A DNA stretch of 64,000 nucleotides, from contig NZ_CP102097.1 in the NCBI RefSeq assembly GCF_024582835.1, positions 1,116,001-1,180,000 of the forward strand, read 5' to 3'. Positions within the stretch are counted from its first letter, which is position 1, and each line of letters opens with the position of its first letter. The notes below the pieces were generated by a model. The model was given only the letters and a program-made list of their open reading frames with translations. It was not told the origin of the DNA and did not search any database. The position numbers were made by a program, and so were the translations under genes. This document shows positions 17,196 to 25,210 of this stretch, one piece after another. Source of the DNA: Vibrio japonicus. GTDB taxonomy: Bacteria > Pseudomonadota > Gammaproteobacteria > Enterobacterales > Vibrionaceae.

Positions 17196-19778
17196 ATGGT
17201 GAACGCTTATACATTGAGTAAACACAAGCTAAAGATAATATTTATGTTGGTGATTCTTTTCATCGCCATGATGATTTATCTTTCGATTTCCAGAGTGCCA
17301 CTCGTCGATAAAGTCTATATCCAACCTAAAGATATCAAAGAAGCGGTTGAAAAGTATCATTATGTGTCAAAAAGCCTCTTTGAGACTGAGGGTAGTATAG
17401 AAGTAGAACTCAGTAGTGATGATTTGCAATCTATACTTAAAGCTGCATCACACCTTGTCCCTAGATTAAATGTAGAATCAGAAGTGTCAAACTATGGAGC
17501 TGTAGTTTTTGGTACATTCGATGTTAGCTATGTTTTTGATTCTATGTACATTAATTTCTCTTGTTTATTTATACCGAATCAAAATAGCTCACTTGATTCA
17601 TGTAAAGTAGGTCGTATTACACTTCCTGGTTCCCTTGTTGAATTCATCGCTAACTTCGCCATCAATACTGTGTTTGATGAGTCAGTGAGCGATGTCTTTG
17701 AACAGTCGATTCGAAGTTTCGAAATCAAACGCGATACCGTATACATTTCAGCGGTTAAAGAAGACAGCTTGAAAAATGACATAAAGTCAGGGCTTTCCCG
17801 TCTATCGTCGTTCGTGAAATCTTTTCGAGTTGACTACAGTAATGCACTTGATTCTGAAGTGATAAATAGCTATTTGCGCTACATAAAACACGCTGAAAGT
17901 CTCAATACCCGCAAAGAGCTCTCTTTATCCGATGTATTTAATGTTGCTTTTCAACATGCAAAGGAGCGAAGCACGCAAAGCAATGCGATGAAAGAGAATG
18001 AGTATGCCCTTGTGTCAGTGGCTATTGCGTTCGCCAATCAACGTTTTGCTGAAGTCTATGGCGTGAACACTGTGTCAGTAGAAGAGAGTTTAGCTAGCCT
18101 TCCTCGGCATACCATTTCGTTAAATGGTCGGAATGATCTCGCGTTACACTTTTTGTATTCAGCGATCATCGAGCGAGTGGGTAATGAGGCCCTGTCTAAT
18201 AAGATTGGTGAACTTAAAGAACTGTTTGATGCCAATAAAGGAGGTTCGGGTTTTGATGTTTCTGACTTAGCAGCAGATATTGCAGGTGCCAAGTTCTCTA
18301 AGTTTATATCCAGTAGTCAAGAAAATGCGATTCATTCGCAAGATTTGCTCACGACCAGCGATTTCGAAGACACGTTTTTCCCGAATGTAAATCGCTACTC
18401 TCGTTCTATCAAATGGGATGATTTTGAGAAATACATTGGTACAACGCAGAGCGAACAGTACTCAGCCACAATCGATCAATTACAACAGGAAGTGTTAACG
18501 TTGGCGTTATATCAACCTCGTCGTGCTGAAGTAGAAGGTGCCCCCCTTACTTTAGGGGTTGTTGACGCTATTCCATGGGTATCAGAGGGCACTTGGCTAT
18601 CCGTTGATACGCATATTCACACAAAACATTCCGACGGTGGTTTTACGATCACAGCAATAGCGGAGAAAGCGCTCGAGTTTGGTTGTGATGCTATCGCGAT
18701 TACCGATCATGCGGATGGAAACTTAACCGCAGGAACTTTGAGTTATTTCCGAGAAATAGAAGCCATTGACCGAATTTATCCAGAACTTTCCATTATCTCA
18801 GGTTTGGAGTGGAACTTACCGCCTTACGAAGGTAGGGAGCACGCGACTATTTTGTTTCCTCAGGAGGAGAGCTCAGCCGTTTTGGCAAGTCAATTTAGAG
18901 AACAATTTGATGATTACAAAAACGCCAGTAGCCCGTTTGTCTCTGTCTTGGATGGCTTAAAGTGGCTAGAAACCAGTTTTAAGCCTTATCCTGTTTTACC
19001 TGCCGTTTTTTATAATCACCCGAGTCGTAAGGCGAGTAACTTAAGAGAGATCCGAAGAAACGCGATTGATTGGCAAAAAAATCATGTGTTCTTAGGTTTT
19101 TCAGGTGCACCTGGCCATCAACGCATGCCAGCTGAAAGGATTGGTGCTTATAAGACAAAACTCAAAACCGTAGACCGTTGGGACCCGATTGTTGCAGAGG
19201 TCGGTGGGGTTTGGGATACCTTACTGGGTAAAGGTGTTGCCTTGTGGGGAGCGCGTGCACCCTCCGATTTTCACGGGCCCAATGGTGACTATTGGCCTTG
19301 CCAGTTCTCTGAAACAAAGGTTTATGCCCGGGATAACTCAATCAATAGTATTATTGAGGCGCTACATAAAGGCGCTTTCTTTGGCAGTCACGGAAAAGTA
19401 GTAAGAGACATCGAGTTTACCGTCAATAACCATTTTCTCTCTCGTCCTGCTGTCATGGGAGAGACCATTACGACCCTAAAAGGTACGGATTTAGAGATAA
19501 GCATCGAGATTTCGCTCAATGGAATAAATTGGAAAGGGGCACCAGCCTCCCTTGATGAGGTCGAATTGATCGTCATTTCAGGTGACGGTGTAATGTCAAA
19601 AATATATAACGCTAAAGATCACACTAATGAACCGGTTGTGACTATTGTCGTCTCTGACATTAAAGCGAGTGGCGACATGGCCATCAGATGGAGAGGACGA
19701 AGTATACAAAAAGGAAACCGGGATTATATGTTCTACACAAATCCAATTTTCATCAAAGCGATGGAACACAAATTCTAA
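17196..19778 (+). CDS. Membrane-anchored protein with C-terminal PHP metallophosphoesterase domain (860 aa)
   Basis: I do not recognise the full-length protein. Residues about 11-31 form one membrane helix with a Lys-rich stretch before it, which predicts an outside (periplasmic) body. Residues about 35-165 are beta-rich and end in the KVGRITLPGSLVEFI pattern. Residues about 300-370 carry LHFLYSAIIERVG and ELKELFD...GGSGFDVSDLAADIAG, like the conserved stretch of small YfiM-type proteins. From about residue 465 comes a PHP domain: DTHIHTKHSDGG, AIAITDHADG, FYNHPSRK and APSDFHGP supply the metal ligands. The DTHIHTKHSDG motif is secure; substrate is unknown. It sits between the export operon and the acylation genes, so a role in glycan or lipid-carrier processing is inferred. 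Confidence 0.75.
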   Translation: MVNAYTLSKHKLKIIFMLVILFIAMMIYLSISRVPLVDKVYIQPKDIKEAVEKYHYVSKSLFETEGSIEVELSSDDLQSILKAASHLVPRLNVESEVSNYGAVVFGTFDVSYVFDSMYINFSCLFIPNQNSSLDSCKVGRITLPGSLVEFIANFAINTVFDESVSDVFEQSIRSFEIKRDTVYISAVKEDSLKNDIKSGLSRLSSFVKSFRVDYSNALDSEVINSYLRYIKHAESLNTRKELSLSDVFNVAFQHAKERSTQSNAMKENEYALVSVAIAFANQRFAEVYGVNTVSVEESLASLPRHTISLNGRNDLALHFLYSAIIERVGNEALSNKIGELKELFDANKGGSGFDVSDLAADIAGAKFSKFISSSQENAIHSQDLLTTSDFEDTFFPNVNRYSRSIKWDDFEKYIGTTQSEQYSATIDQLQQEVLTLALYQPRRAEVEGAPLTLGVVDAIPWVSEGTWLSVDTHIHTKHSDGGFTITAIAEKALEFGCDAIAITDHADGNLTAGTLSYFREIEAIDRIYPELSIISGLEWNLPPYEGREHATILFPQEESSAVLASQFREQFDDYKNASSPFVSVLDGLKWLETSFKPYPVLPAVFYNHPSRKASNLREIRRNAIDWQKNHVFLGFSGAPGHQRMPAERIGAYKTKLKTVDRWDPIVAEVGGVWDTLLGKGVALWGARAPSDFHGPNGDYWPCQFSETKVYARDNSINSIIEALHKGAFFGSHGKVVRDIEFTVNNHFLSRPAVMGETITTLKGTDLEISIEISLNGINWKGAPASLDEVELIVISGDGVMSKIYNAKDHTNEPVVTIVVSDIKASGDMAIRWRGRSIQKGNRDYMFYTNPIFIKAMEHKF

Positions 19779-19858
19779 CGGATACGTTGTTTATCTCTGT
19801 TACTGATAGCGAAAATGCACGTTGTCCAATATCAGGTGCTATTCTTAAAATTATCAAA

Positions 19859-19888
19859 GCCACCAAAGTACTAGCCACCAAAGTACTA
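19859..19888 (+). repeat. 15-bp perfect tandem duplication
   Basis: GCCACCAAAGTACTA occurs twice back to back (19859-19873 and 19874-19888) in the spacer between the PHP gene and the SGNH gene. It is about 50 bases before the ATG of the latter. It could be a slippage duplication or a paired protein-binding site; the sequence alone does not decide. Confidence 0.85.
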
Positions 19889-19937
19889 ATGGCAAAATGG
19901 ACATCCTTCATTCAACATGCGTTTTCATGGAGAGACG

Positions 19938-21038
19938 ATGCTGCATACGGGTAAACAGTCACTCATAGTAAAGTTGCACACTTTAATAAAATTTGGCGTA
20001 TCGATTTTTGGCTTGTTTATAGTCGTTGCCTTATTTGGGGAGTATTTATTACGTTTTTTCGCACCTCCTCATAATTATCTGACACCAGAACTTACTTATC
20101 ACGATAGATTGGGCTATCACATCGAGCCCTTTAAATCTGGGCATGATGGTTGGGGCTTTAGAAATCAAGATATACCCGCTCAGGTTGATACGGTTGTCAT
20201 TGGAGATTCTTTTACTTATGGCGTTTCTGTTAGTGCTAACGATGCATGGCCTTCTCGCTTAGCAAACAACGTAAAACAGCCGATATATAACCTGTCCCTG
20301 GGAGGATATGGTGCCAAGCAGTATCAATATCTACTCGAAACGTATGCCGTCCTCTTAAAGCCGAGGCAAGTGATTATTGGCTTGTATTTAGGCGATGATA
20401 TTGCAGTCCGACTCTCTCAGCCCAATAGGGAGAAGAATACACAACGCGCGTCAAACCAACGCCGTTTTAATCTTCGTCATTGGCTTGCAGCGAACAGTTT
20501 TCTTTATCATTTTGTCGTGCAGAGCCCAGTTGGAGATTGGGTTAGATTGGTCGAGAACTGGTGGTTGACCAGCGAGTCGAGCAGCGAACGTTATATCTTT
20601 TTTGACAATACCACTAATCGAACAATATTTACGCCGAAAGCAAGGTTTAGAAATCTCGATCTAACCAGTGAGAAAAACCAACTCGGTTTGGAAGCGTTGA
20701 AATCGATAGTTCTAGATATGGCGCTTTTTTGTCGTACTCAAGACATTATTTTGAAAGTGGTTGTTTTCCCCACTAAGGAGCGTGTTTTTATGGACGAATA
20801 CCTCTCGAATGGTAACGAAAACTACCCAATCATGAATCAACTATTTTCTGCTGAGGACGAAGTCAGGCAGCACCTTACAAAATTTTTAGATGAGCATAAG
20901 ATAGAGCATTTAGATTTACTGGAGCCACTCGTTCAAGCCAATAGAAAGAGCAAACTTTTCTTTCAGGATGCGAATGGGCATATGGCTAAGGAAGGACATG
21001 AAGTCACAGCGAAAAGGATTGAACATGGACTCTATTAA
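19938..21038 (+). CDS. Membrane-anchored SGNH-hydrolase-like protein, probable O-acyl transfer partner (366 aa)
   Basis: One N-terminal membrane helix (residues about 20-42) is followed by an SGNH/GDSL-type domain facing the periplasm. VVIGDSFTYGV (near residue 92) is block I with the nucleophile Ser, NLSLGGYGAKQY supplies the block II Gly, and the C-terminal DANGHMAKEGHEVTA supplies Asp-x-x-x-His. The first ATG of the frame is 21 bases upstream, but ATG 19938 is preceded by GGAGAG and gives a better-placed membrane anchor. With the next two genes it resembles AlgX/AlgJ-type proteins that transfer acyl groups supplied by an MBOAT partner. It could alternatively be an esterase. Confidence 0.78.
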   Translation: MLHTGKQSLIVKLHTLIKFGVSIFGLFIVVALFGEYLLRFFAPPHNYLTPELTYHDRLGYHIEPFKSGHDGWGFRNQDIPAQVDTVVIGDSFTYGVSVSANDAWPSRLANNVKQPIYNLSLGGYGAKQYQYLLETYAVLLKPRQVIIGLYLGDDIAVRLSQPNREKNTQRASNQRRFNLRHWLAANSFLYHFVVQSPVGDWVRLVENWWLTSESSSERYIFFDNTTNRTIFTPKARFRNLDLTSEKNQLGLEALKSIVLDMALFCRTQDIILKVVVFPTKERVFMDEYLSNGNENYPIMNQLFSAEDEVRQHLTKFLDEHKIEHLDLLEPLVQANRKSKLFFQDANGHMAKEGHEVTAKRIEHGLY

Positions 21039-21095
21039 CGCTCGCTCACAACGGCTTATTTCACCTTTTGTGTTCTGAATAGTGGGAGTGAATGG

Positions 21096-22550
21096 ATGCT
21101 TTTCCCAACATTTGAATTTGTATTTGCTTTTTTACCGCTATCGTTATGCTTGTACTGGATGACCTTTCGTTATCGTCGAACTGAGTCTATACGAGTGATG
21201 CTAGTGATATCGCTCGTATTCTATTTTCTTCCGAACTGGTTACACAGTCACATCATCGTTGCTTCAATACTCGTGAACTTTGTCATATCAAAGTACGTTC
21301 AAAAGACAGGTCCAAGCGCTAAGTATTTTTTAATCCTAGGGATTATTTATAACCTTGCTGTTATTGGTTATTACAAATATTCGTTCTTTTTTGGTGAGAT
21401 ATTTTATTATTTAACCGATGTAGATATGGGGCTGACCAAGTTTATTCTTCCGGTTGGTATCTCCTTTTATACCTTCCAACAAATCGCATACTTGGTTGAT
21501 TGTTACAAAGAAAAAGATGTGAACTACAGTTTTTGGCATTACAGCCTATTTGTCACATTTTTCCCACAGTTGATAGCGGGACCAATTGTACACCATAAAG
21601 AGTTGCTCCCTCAGATAATGAGATTGAAAAATCTCGGCTTTAATGCGGAGTGGTTTGCTGCAGGGGCGTTTATTTTTATCATTGGTTTAGCCAAAAAATT
21701 GTTACTTGCGGATAACCTAGAAGTCTTAGCCACAGAAGTTTTTTCACATGCCGATAAGGGGGAGTACATTGGCACCTTTACAGCATGGGTTGGGGCGCTG
21801 AGCTATACGTTACAACTCTACTTCGATTTTTCAGCGTATTCGGATATGGCTATTGGGCTGGGGTTAATGTTTGGTATCCGGTTACCCATTAACTTCTTAT
21901 CTCCATATAAGTCTGAATCCATTGTTGAATTCTGGCGACGCTGGCATATAACGCTGTCTACTTTCCTTCGTGATTACTTATACATTCCTCTTGGAGGAAA
22001 CCGTAATGGATCAATCGGTCGTTACCGAAACCTAATGCTCACTATGCTGATAGGTGGTTTATGGCATGGTGCAGGCTTCAATTTTATTATCTGGGGCGGG
22101 TTACATGGGTTCTACCTTATGGCTAACCACGCCTTTCAGTCCGCGACTCGGAACTTGAACTTATCGAGCTTTAAACCCTTCTTCGTTCTAGTCACGCTTT
22201 TCTTTGTTGTTATAGCCTGGGTGTTCTTTAGGGCCGAAACATTAAACGGTGCACTAACCATTACTTCCCAAATGCTAAACTTTTCACCTTCCGGTACAGA
22301 ATCTATTGAAGTGCAACCATATATGTTGCTGTTAATTGGCTTTGGTTTCTTTATCACACAATTTACGCCAAACGTGTCACAGATGTTCAACTATCAGGGC
22401 TGGAAAACCCCGGATGGTTGGCAGCCGATAACGATCTTTTTAGACAAGTTTAAACTGCGCAAGGGTGCAATAGCCTATATCAGCTGTTTGCTAGCAGCAT
22501 CCTTAATGTTCATGGCACAACCGACAGTATTCATTTACTTTAATTTTTGA
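21096..22550 (+). CDS. MBOAT-family O-acyltransferase, AlgI-like (484 aa)
   Basis: A polytopic inner-membrane O-acyltransferase of the MBOAT family, which brings acyl groups across the membrane for exopolysaccharide O-acylation. Marks seen: PVGISFYTFQQIAYLVDCYK, FFPQLIAGPIV, the SPYKSESIVEFWRRWHITLSTFLRDYLYIPLGGNR signature with its His, and GGLWHGAGFNFIIWGGLHG with the second conserved His. Length matches AlgI/DltB/PatA-type proteins. Start ATG 21096 follows GGGAGTG. It is followed within 2 bases by the DltD/AlgJ-like gene, so the two are coupled. Acetyl is the likeliest group, but the substrate is inferred only from the locus. Confidence 0.92.
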   Translation: MLFPTFEFVFAFLPLSLCLYWMTFRYRRTESIRVMLVISLVFYFLPNWLHSHIIVASILVNFVISKYVQKTGPSAKYFLILGIIYNLAVIGYYKYSFFFGEIFYYLTDVDMGLTKFILPVGISFYTFQQIAYLVDCYKEKDVNYSFWHYSLFVTFFPQLIAGPIVHHKELLPQIMRLKNLGFNAEWFAAGAFIFIIGLAKKLLLADNLEVLATEVFSHADKGEYIGTFTAWVGALSYTLQLYFDFSAYSDMAIGLGLMFGIRLPINFLSPYKSESIVEFWRRWHITLSTFLRDYLYIPLGGNRNGSIGRYRNLMLTMLIGGLWHGAGFNFIIWGGLHGFYLMANHAFQSATRNLNLSSFKPFFVLVTLFFVVIAWVFFRAETLNGALTITSQMLNFSPSGTESIEVQPYMLLLIGFGFFITQFTPNVSQMFNYQGWKTPDGWQPITIFLDKFKLRKGAIAYISCLLAASLMFMAQPTVFIYFNF

Positions 22551-22552
22551 TT

Positions 22553-23542
22553 ATGAAATTGAATCCTAGTTACTACTTAAAACTTTTACTTATTTGCGTA
22601 CTGGCAAGCGTTACCTTGTTGGTAGGAGTGTCTTTTCTACCTGATACACCTTATACGCGTTATCGGTTGCTCGATATTGGTGCCTATAAGGTTGCAACAT
22701 GGGTTTATGAGCGCATTCATTTCGACGACGCACCAATCGATATCGCATTTTTTGGAACGTCTCATACCATGAACGGTATAGACAGTGTGTTGGTTGAGCA
22801 GTCGTTAGGTAACGAAACCACCCGTGTTGTTAATTTTGCTATTCCCCATTTTGGTCGGGATATGCATTACACACTGGTTAAAGAGCTGCTAGAGAATCGC
22901 AAACCCAAGCTTATTGTTCTTGAAGTAAGAGAGCAGGAGGCGAGAGACCTTCATCCAGGGACGCACTACTTGGCACAACCAGAAGATCTCTATGGTGCGC
23001 CGTGGGTCGTGAACTTGAGATATTTTGGTAACCTTATCCGGCTCCCGCTAAGAACGCTAAAATCGACCTCTTACGATTCTTTTCCAGAGCTTTTTGGCTT
23101 TAATGCAGATTTCTCTACCGTTGATTATCATGGCTCACATCTTAATCATGCCTTATCGTGGCCTGACGGCAAAGAGAGGACCGGGGTAGCTTCAGAGGAG
23201 TCATTGCATTCACTCAACAATCTCTCTTTGCCCACAAACTGGCTTGGAGAGTTAAAGTTCTATCTCTTTCATAATGCGAACTTGTACTACGTTGAGCAGA
23301 TTTCCGCTTTAGCCAAAAAGCATAATGTGCCCATTGCGTATGCGTACATACCGAGCTTTGGCGCACCGAAAACCTCTTTATTTGCCGAAAAGTATCCGGA
23401 CAACAAATGGCTTTATTTTGATGAGGAGATATTTAAGCAAAAATTGAACTGGTCTGATCCTGGTCACTTGAACAGAGACGGGGCAACCGCGCTCTCCATC
23501 GATGCTGCGCATAAACTCGGCTCATATCTCAAAAGCGATTGA
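22553..23542 (+). CDS. DltD/AlgJ-like SGNH-fold acyl-transfer protein (329 aa)
   Basis: A single N-terminal helix (residues about 9-30) anchors a periplasmic domain. IDIAFFGTSHTMNGID carries the putative nucleophile Ser in the same position as in DltD/AlgJ proteins, and WSDPGHLNRDGA near the C-terminus carries the paired Asp and His. I use ATG 22553, 2 bases after the MBOAT stop; there is no strong ribosome site, which fits translational coupling. It probably takes the acyl group from the MBOAT protein and places it on the polymer. It has only weak surface similarity to the 19938 SGNH gene, so the locus has two different SGNH-like partners. Confidence 0.8.
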   Translation: MKLNPSYYLKLLLICVLASVTLLVGVSFLPDTPYTRYRLLDIGAYKVATWVYERIHFDDAPIDIAFFGTSHTMNGIDSVLVEQSLGNETTRVVNFAIPHFGRDMHYTLVKELLENRKPKLIVLEVREQEARDLHPGTHYLAQPEDLYGAPWVVNLRYFGNLIRLPLRTLKSTSYDSFPELFGFNADFSTVDYHGSHLNHALSWPDGKERTGVASEESLHSLNNLSLPTNWLGELKFYLFHNANLYYVEQISALAKKHNVPIAYAYIPSFGAPKTSLFAEKYPDNKWLYFDEEIFKQKLNWSDPGHLNRDGATALSIDAAHKLGSYLKSD

Positions 23543-23640
23543 ATTTGCACGCGTGTGGGAAGTGTAAACAACAAGCAGACGTGAGCCGTATTTATCAACA
23601 CTTTGCCCAGATAGCATCGTTCCGAATAGAATCGCGATAG

Positions 23641-23672
23641 AAAGTATGTAGTTATGTACTAACTATTTTCTG
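23641..23672 (+). repeat. Imperfect direct repeat, left copy (about 26/32 identical to 24591-24622)
   Basis: The core TATGTAGT-N-ATGTACTA followed by a T-rich segment is found here and again at 24591-24622. The two copies enclose about 0.95 kb with the YbjQ-like gene, the attC-like hairpin and the broken nitrilase. A 13-base string overlapping the end of this copy (CTATTTTCTGTGG, 23663-23675) recurs exactly at 24158-24170. Aligned by eye. Confidence 0.6.
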
Positions 23673-23793
23673 TGGGATATAGCCTTTCTTTTCAAAATTA
23701 TGAATCTCGCCTAACTTTCAATCTCTTAATGCGTATTGTTGCATATTTGGTCTTATCATTCGATCCTCACATTGTAGTTATGGGGATGAATCA

Positions 23794-24111
23794 GTGATTA
23801 CTACCACATCGGAATCCATTGCGAATCATGAAATAGAAGAGACATTGGGTATTGTTTCAGGGAACGTAGTGCAATCCAAACATATTGGTCGAGATACAAT
23901 GGCTACTATAAAGTCCTTATTTGGTGGCGAGCTTCGAGGTTACACTGAAATGATGAATGAGGCTCGTGAAAGAGCACTATCACGCATGTCATTTGAAGCT
24001 AAGCAGTTGGGCGCAGATGCCGTGATAAATGTTAGGTTTACGAGTAGTGCGATAATAACAGGCGCTTCAGAAGTCATGGCTTATGGTACAGCGGTGAAAT
24101 TTCGAACATAA
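23794..24111 (+). CDS. YbjQ/UPF0145-family small protein (105 aa)
   Basis: Matches the UPF0145 (YbjQ) family: the pattern is EETLGIVSGNVVQSKHIGRD, then GGELRGYTEMMNEARERALSRM, then AKQLGADAVINVRF, and it ends in the usual AYGTAVKF. These proteins form small ring-like oligomers of unknown function, once described as heavy-metal binding. Start is GTG 23794 behind TGGGGA, and no in-frame ATG gives a better fit. The stop codon TAA is the first part of a VCR-like TAACAAAGC sequence, as in integron cassettes. Neighbours on both sides are unrelated to it, which suggests an acquired gene. Confidence 0.85.
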   Translation: MITTTSESIANHEIEETLGIVSGNVVQSKHIGRDTMATIKSLFGGELRGYTEMMNEARERALSRMSFEAKQLGADAVINVRFTSSAIITGASEVMAYGTAVKFRT

Positions 24112-24158
24112 CAAAGCATTAAAGAGCGACAGTCAACGCGCAGTGACGTGTTGCTGTC
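24109..24158 (+). other. attC/VCR-like element (left half) or hairpin terminator
   Basis: TAACAAAGC at the stop codon of the previous gene is followed by TTAAAGAG and an imperfect hairpin. Its arms are GACAG-T-CAACGCG and CGTGTTG-CTGTC around a 6-base loop, with one unpaired T. Vibrio superintegron repeats start with the same TAACAA...AAGAG...GTCAACGC order. The right-hand GTTAG end of a full attC is not found, so it would be truncated. A T-rich run (TATTTTC) follows the hairpin, so it may act, or only act, as a transcription terminator. Confidence 0.45.
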
Positions 24159-24199
24159 TATTTTCTGTGGAGTACACCAAACGCTCAAGGAGAACAAGA

Positions 24200-24461
24200 G
24201 TGAAAATTGGCATTATTCAAATGCAAATGAGTTGGACGATTGAAGAAAATCTTAGAACTATATCGGAACACGTGAAGAGCTTGGATGATTTGGACGTGCT
24301 ACTGTTTCCTGAGTTAGCCCTGTGTGGTTTGGCCTAGCTACATAGGAAATAATCAAGAGACAAGTGAACGGCAAGGTTACTTGCTTGGTGTATTGGATCT
24401 TACGGATAGTTCCTTTGAAGTAGTAAATACCGAAAGAGTATTGCAACCCGCACTGCAATGA
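24200..24461 (+). pseudogene. Carbon-nitrogen hydrolase (nitrilase) remnant plus out-of-frame fragment
   Basis: From GTG 24200, behind AAGGAG, 45 codons read as the start of a nitrilase-superfamily enzyme: VKIGIIQMQMSWTIEENL and LLFPELALCG, where the Glu of FPE is the first catalytic residue. A stop at 24335-24337 ends it; intact members are about 250-300 residues, so the Lys and Cys of the triad are missing. A second fragment in another frame runs about 24342-24461 and ends in GYLLGVLDLTDSSFEVVNTERVLQPALQ. It reads like genuine protein, but I cannot place its family. The stretch is best explained as deletion and frameshift debris. Confidence 0.65.
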
Positions 24462-24695
24462 TAAATGTCGCTGATAATTTATTGTGTAGAGTCTTTGCTG
24501 CGAAAAGCCCAAATCAGAAGTGGGCCTCGTTGATTACATAAAAGCATCTTACAACGGTAAAAGAAAACACGTGTTAGCCCGTTGAGTACTAAAATATGTA
24601 GTGATGTACTAGATACTTTTTGGAAGCTATCCCAGTGCTTGTAGGGGATGTCACTCTTAATCATTGTGCTTAATGAACTAGAAAGGTGTATACAA
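24462..24695. other. Gene-free spacer with right copy of a direct repeat
   Basis: No gene is supported here. It contains the second copy of the TATGTAGT-N-ATGTACTA repeat (24591-24622) and a GTGTTAGCC string at 24571-24579 that only partly resembles an attC core site. Reading frames on either strand lack ribosome sites and protein-like composition. Confidence 0.5.
24591..24622 (+). repeat. Imperfect direct repeat, right copy
   Basis: Partner of the copy at 23641-23672, with about six differences over 32 bases judged by eye. It lies just upstream of the 64-residue membrane protein gene. As a pair the copies might mark the ends of an inserted segment, or be duplicated promoter-like sequence. 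Confidence 0.6.
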
Positions 24696-24890
24696 ATGGC
24701 AGAGAACAAGCAAGTAACTGACAAGTCTAGCTGGGCGATTGGCGGTGGCGTTATGCTTGGCTTAGGTGTAGGTTTATTCTTCTTACAAGAATCACCTTTA
24801 GCGTTTGTAGGCTCATTGATCGCAGGAATAGGTTTTGGTCTAATCATTACCGCAATACTGTCAAGCATCTCATCGAATTCAAACACGTAA
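24696..24890 (+). CDS. Small two-helix membrane protein of unknown function (64 aa)
   Basis: MAENKQVTDKSSW is followed by two glycine-rich hydrophobic helices (residues about 16-34 and 38-57) and a short Ser/Asn tail. Start ATG 24696 has AGGTG about 8-10 bases upstream; an earlier in-frame start would add a poor leader. I do not recognise the family. Helix composition suggests a small inner-membrane protein, perhaps stress-related like other short glycine-zipper proteins, but that is only a composition argument. It is the last plus-strand gene of the accessory patch. Confidence 0.6.
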   Translation: MAENKQVTDKSSWAIGGGVMLGLGVGLFFLQESPLAFVGSLIAGIGFGLIITAILSSISSNSNT

Positions 24891-25003
24891 AAAGCTTTCA
24901 ATAAATGGAAGTCTTGTGGGGTAGTGTTTAAGCACAGCTTTAACCGACAAGCCCAACTGAGCCTGTCAGTGACATTTCTGATTAGTTACTAATGTTGTTC
25001 ATT

Positions 25004-25210
25004 TTAAGCGTTTTTGAGTGTGCCCGTTAAGACAGATATAGACTTAGCATTCGATGCTCGGTCGAAGTGAACGTTGACTTGAACGCCTTCTCTTTCGAAA
25101 ATGACATCATCAAAGTCAGTCATTGCTATTTTGTAACCATTACGCGCAAAGTAGCTGGTTACTCCAGTTCTCTGTCGTATTTCTAGTGCAGATGAAAATA
25201 ACTTATCCAT
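25004..25210 (-). CDS. Small hypothetical protein (68 aa)
   Basis: The start is set at ATG 25210, behind GAGGAACC; ten residues upstream in frame are left out. The protein is soluble and charged (MDKLFSSALEIRQRTGVTSYFARNGYKIAMTDFDDVIFEREG), with alternating strands in the second half. I do not recognise it. It faces the 64-residue membrane gene tail to tail and stands alone, 0.25 kb from the flagellar genes, so no operon context helps. Confidence 0.55.
   Translation of the reverse strand: MDKLFSSALEIRQRTGVTSYFARNGYKIAMTDFDDVIFEREGVQVNVHFDRASNAKSISVLTGTLKNA

Noticed and set aside
17196..19778. PHP protein as the CpsB-like phosphatase of the tyrosine kinase
   Set aside because: The N-terminal helix with basic residues before it predicts a periplasmic body, and the size and extra domains differ from CpsB. 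Without topology data the pairing cannot be claimed.
24143..24199. Upstream extension of the nitrilase remnant (MTCCCLFSVEYTKRSRRTR)
   Set aside because: No ribosome site, and composition is not protein-like. The AAGGAG box sits just before GTG 24200.
24462..24901. Minus-strand 140-codon frame (24479-24901)
   Set aside because: It runs over the 64-residue membrane gene and the spacer, has no ribosome site, and reads as low-quality sequence.
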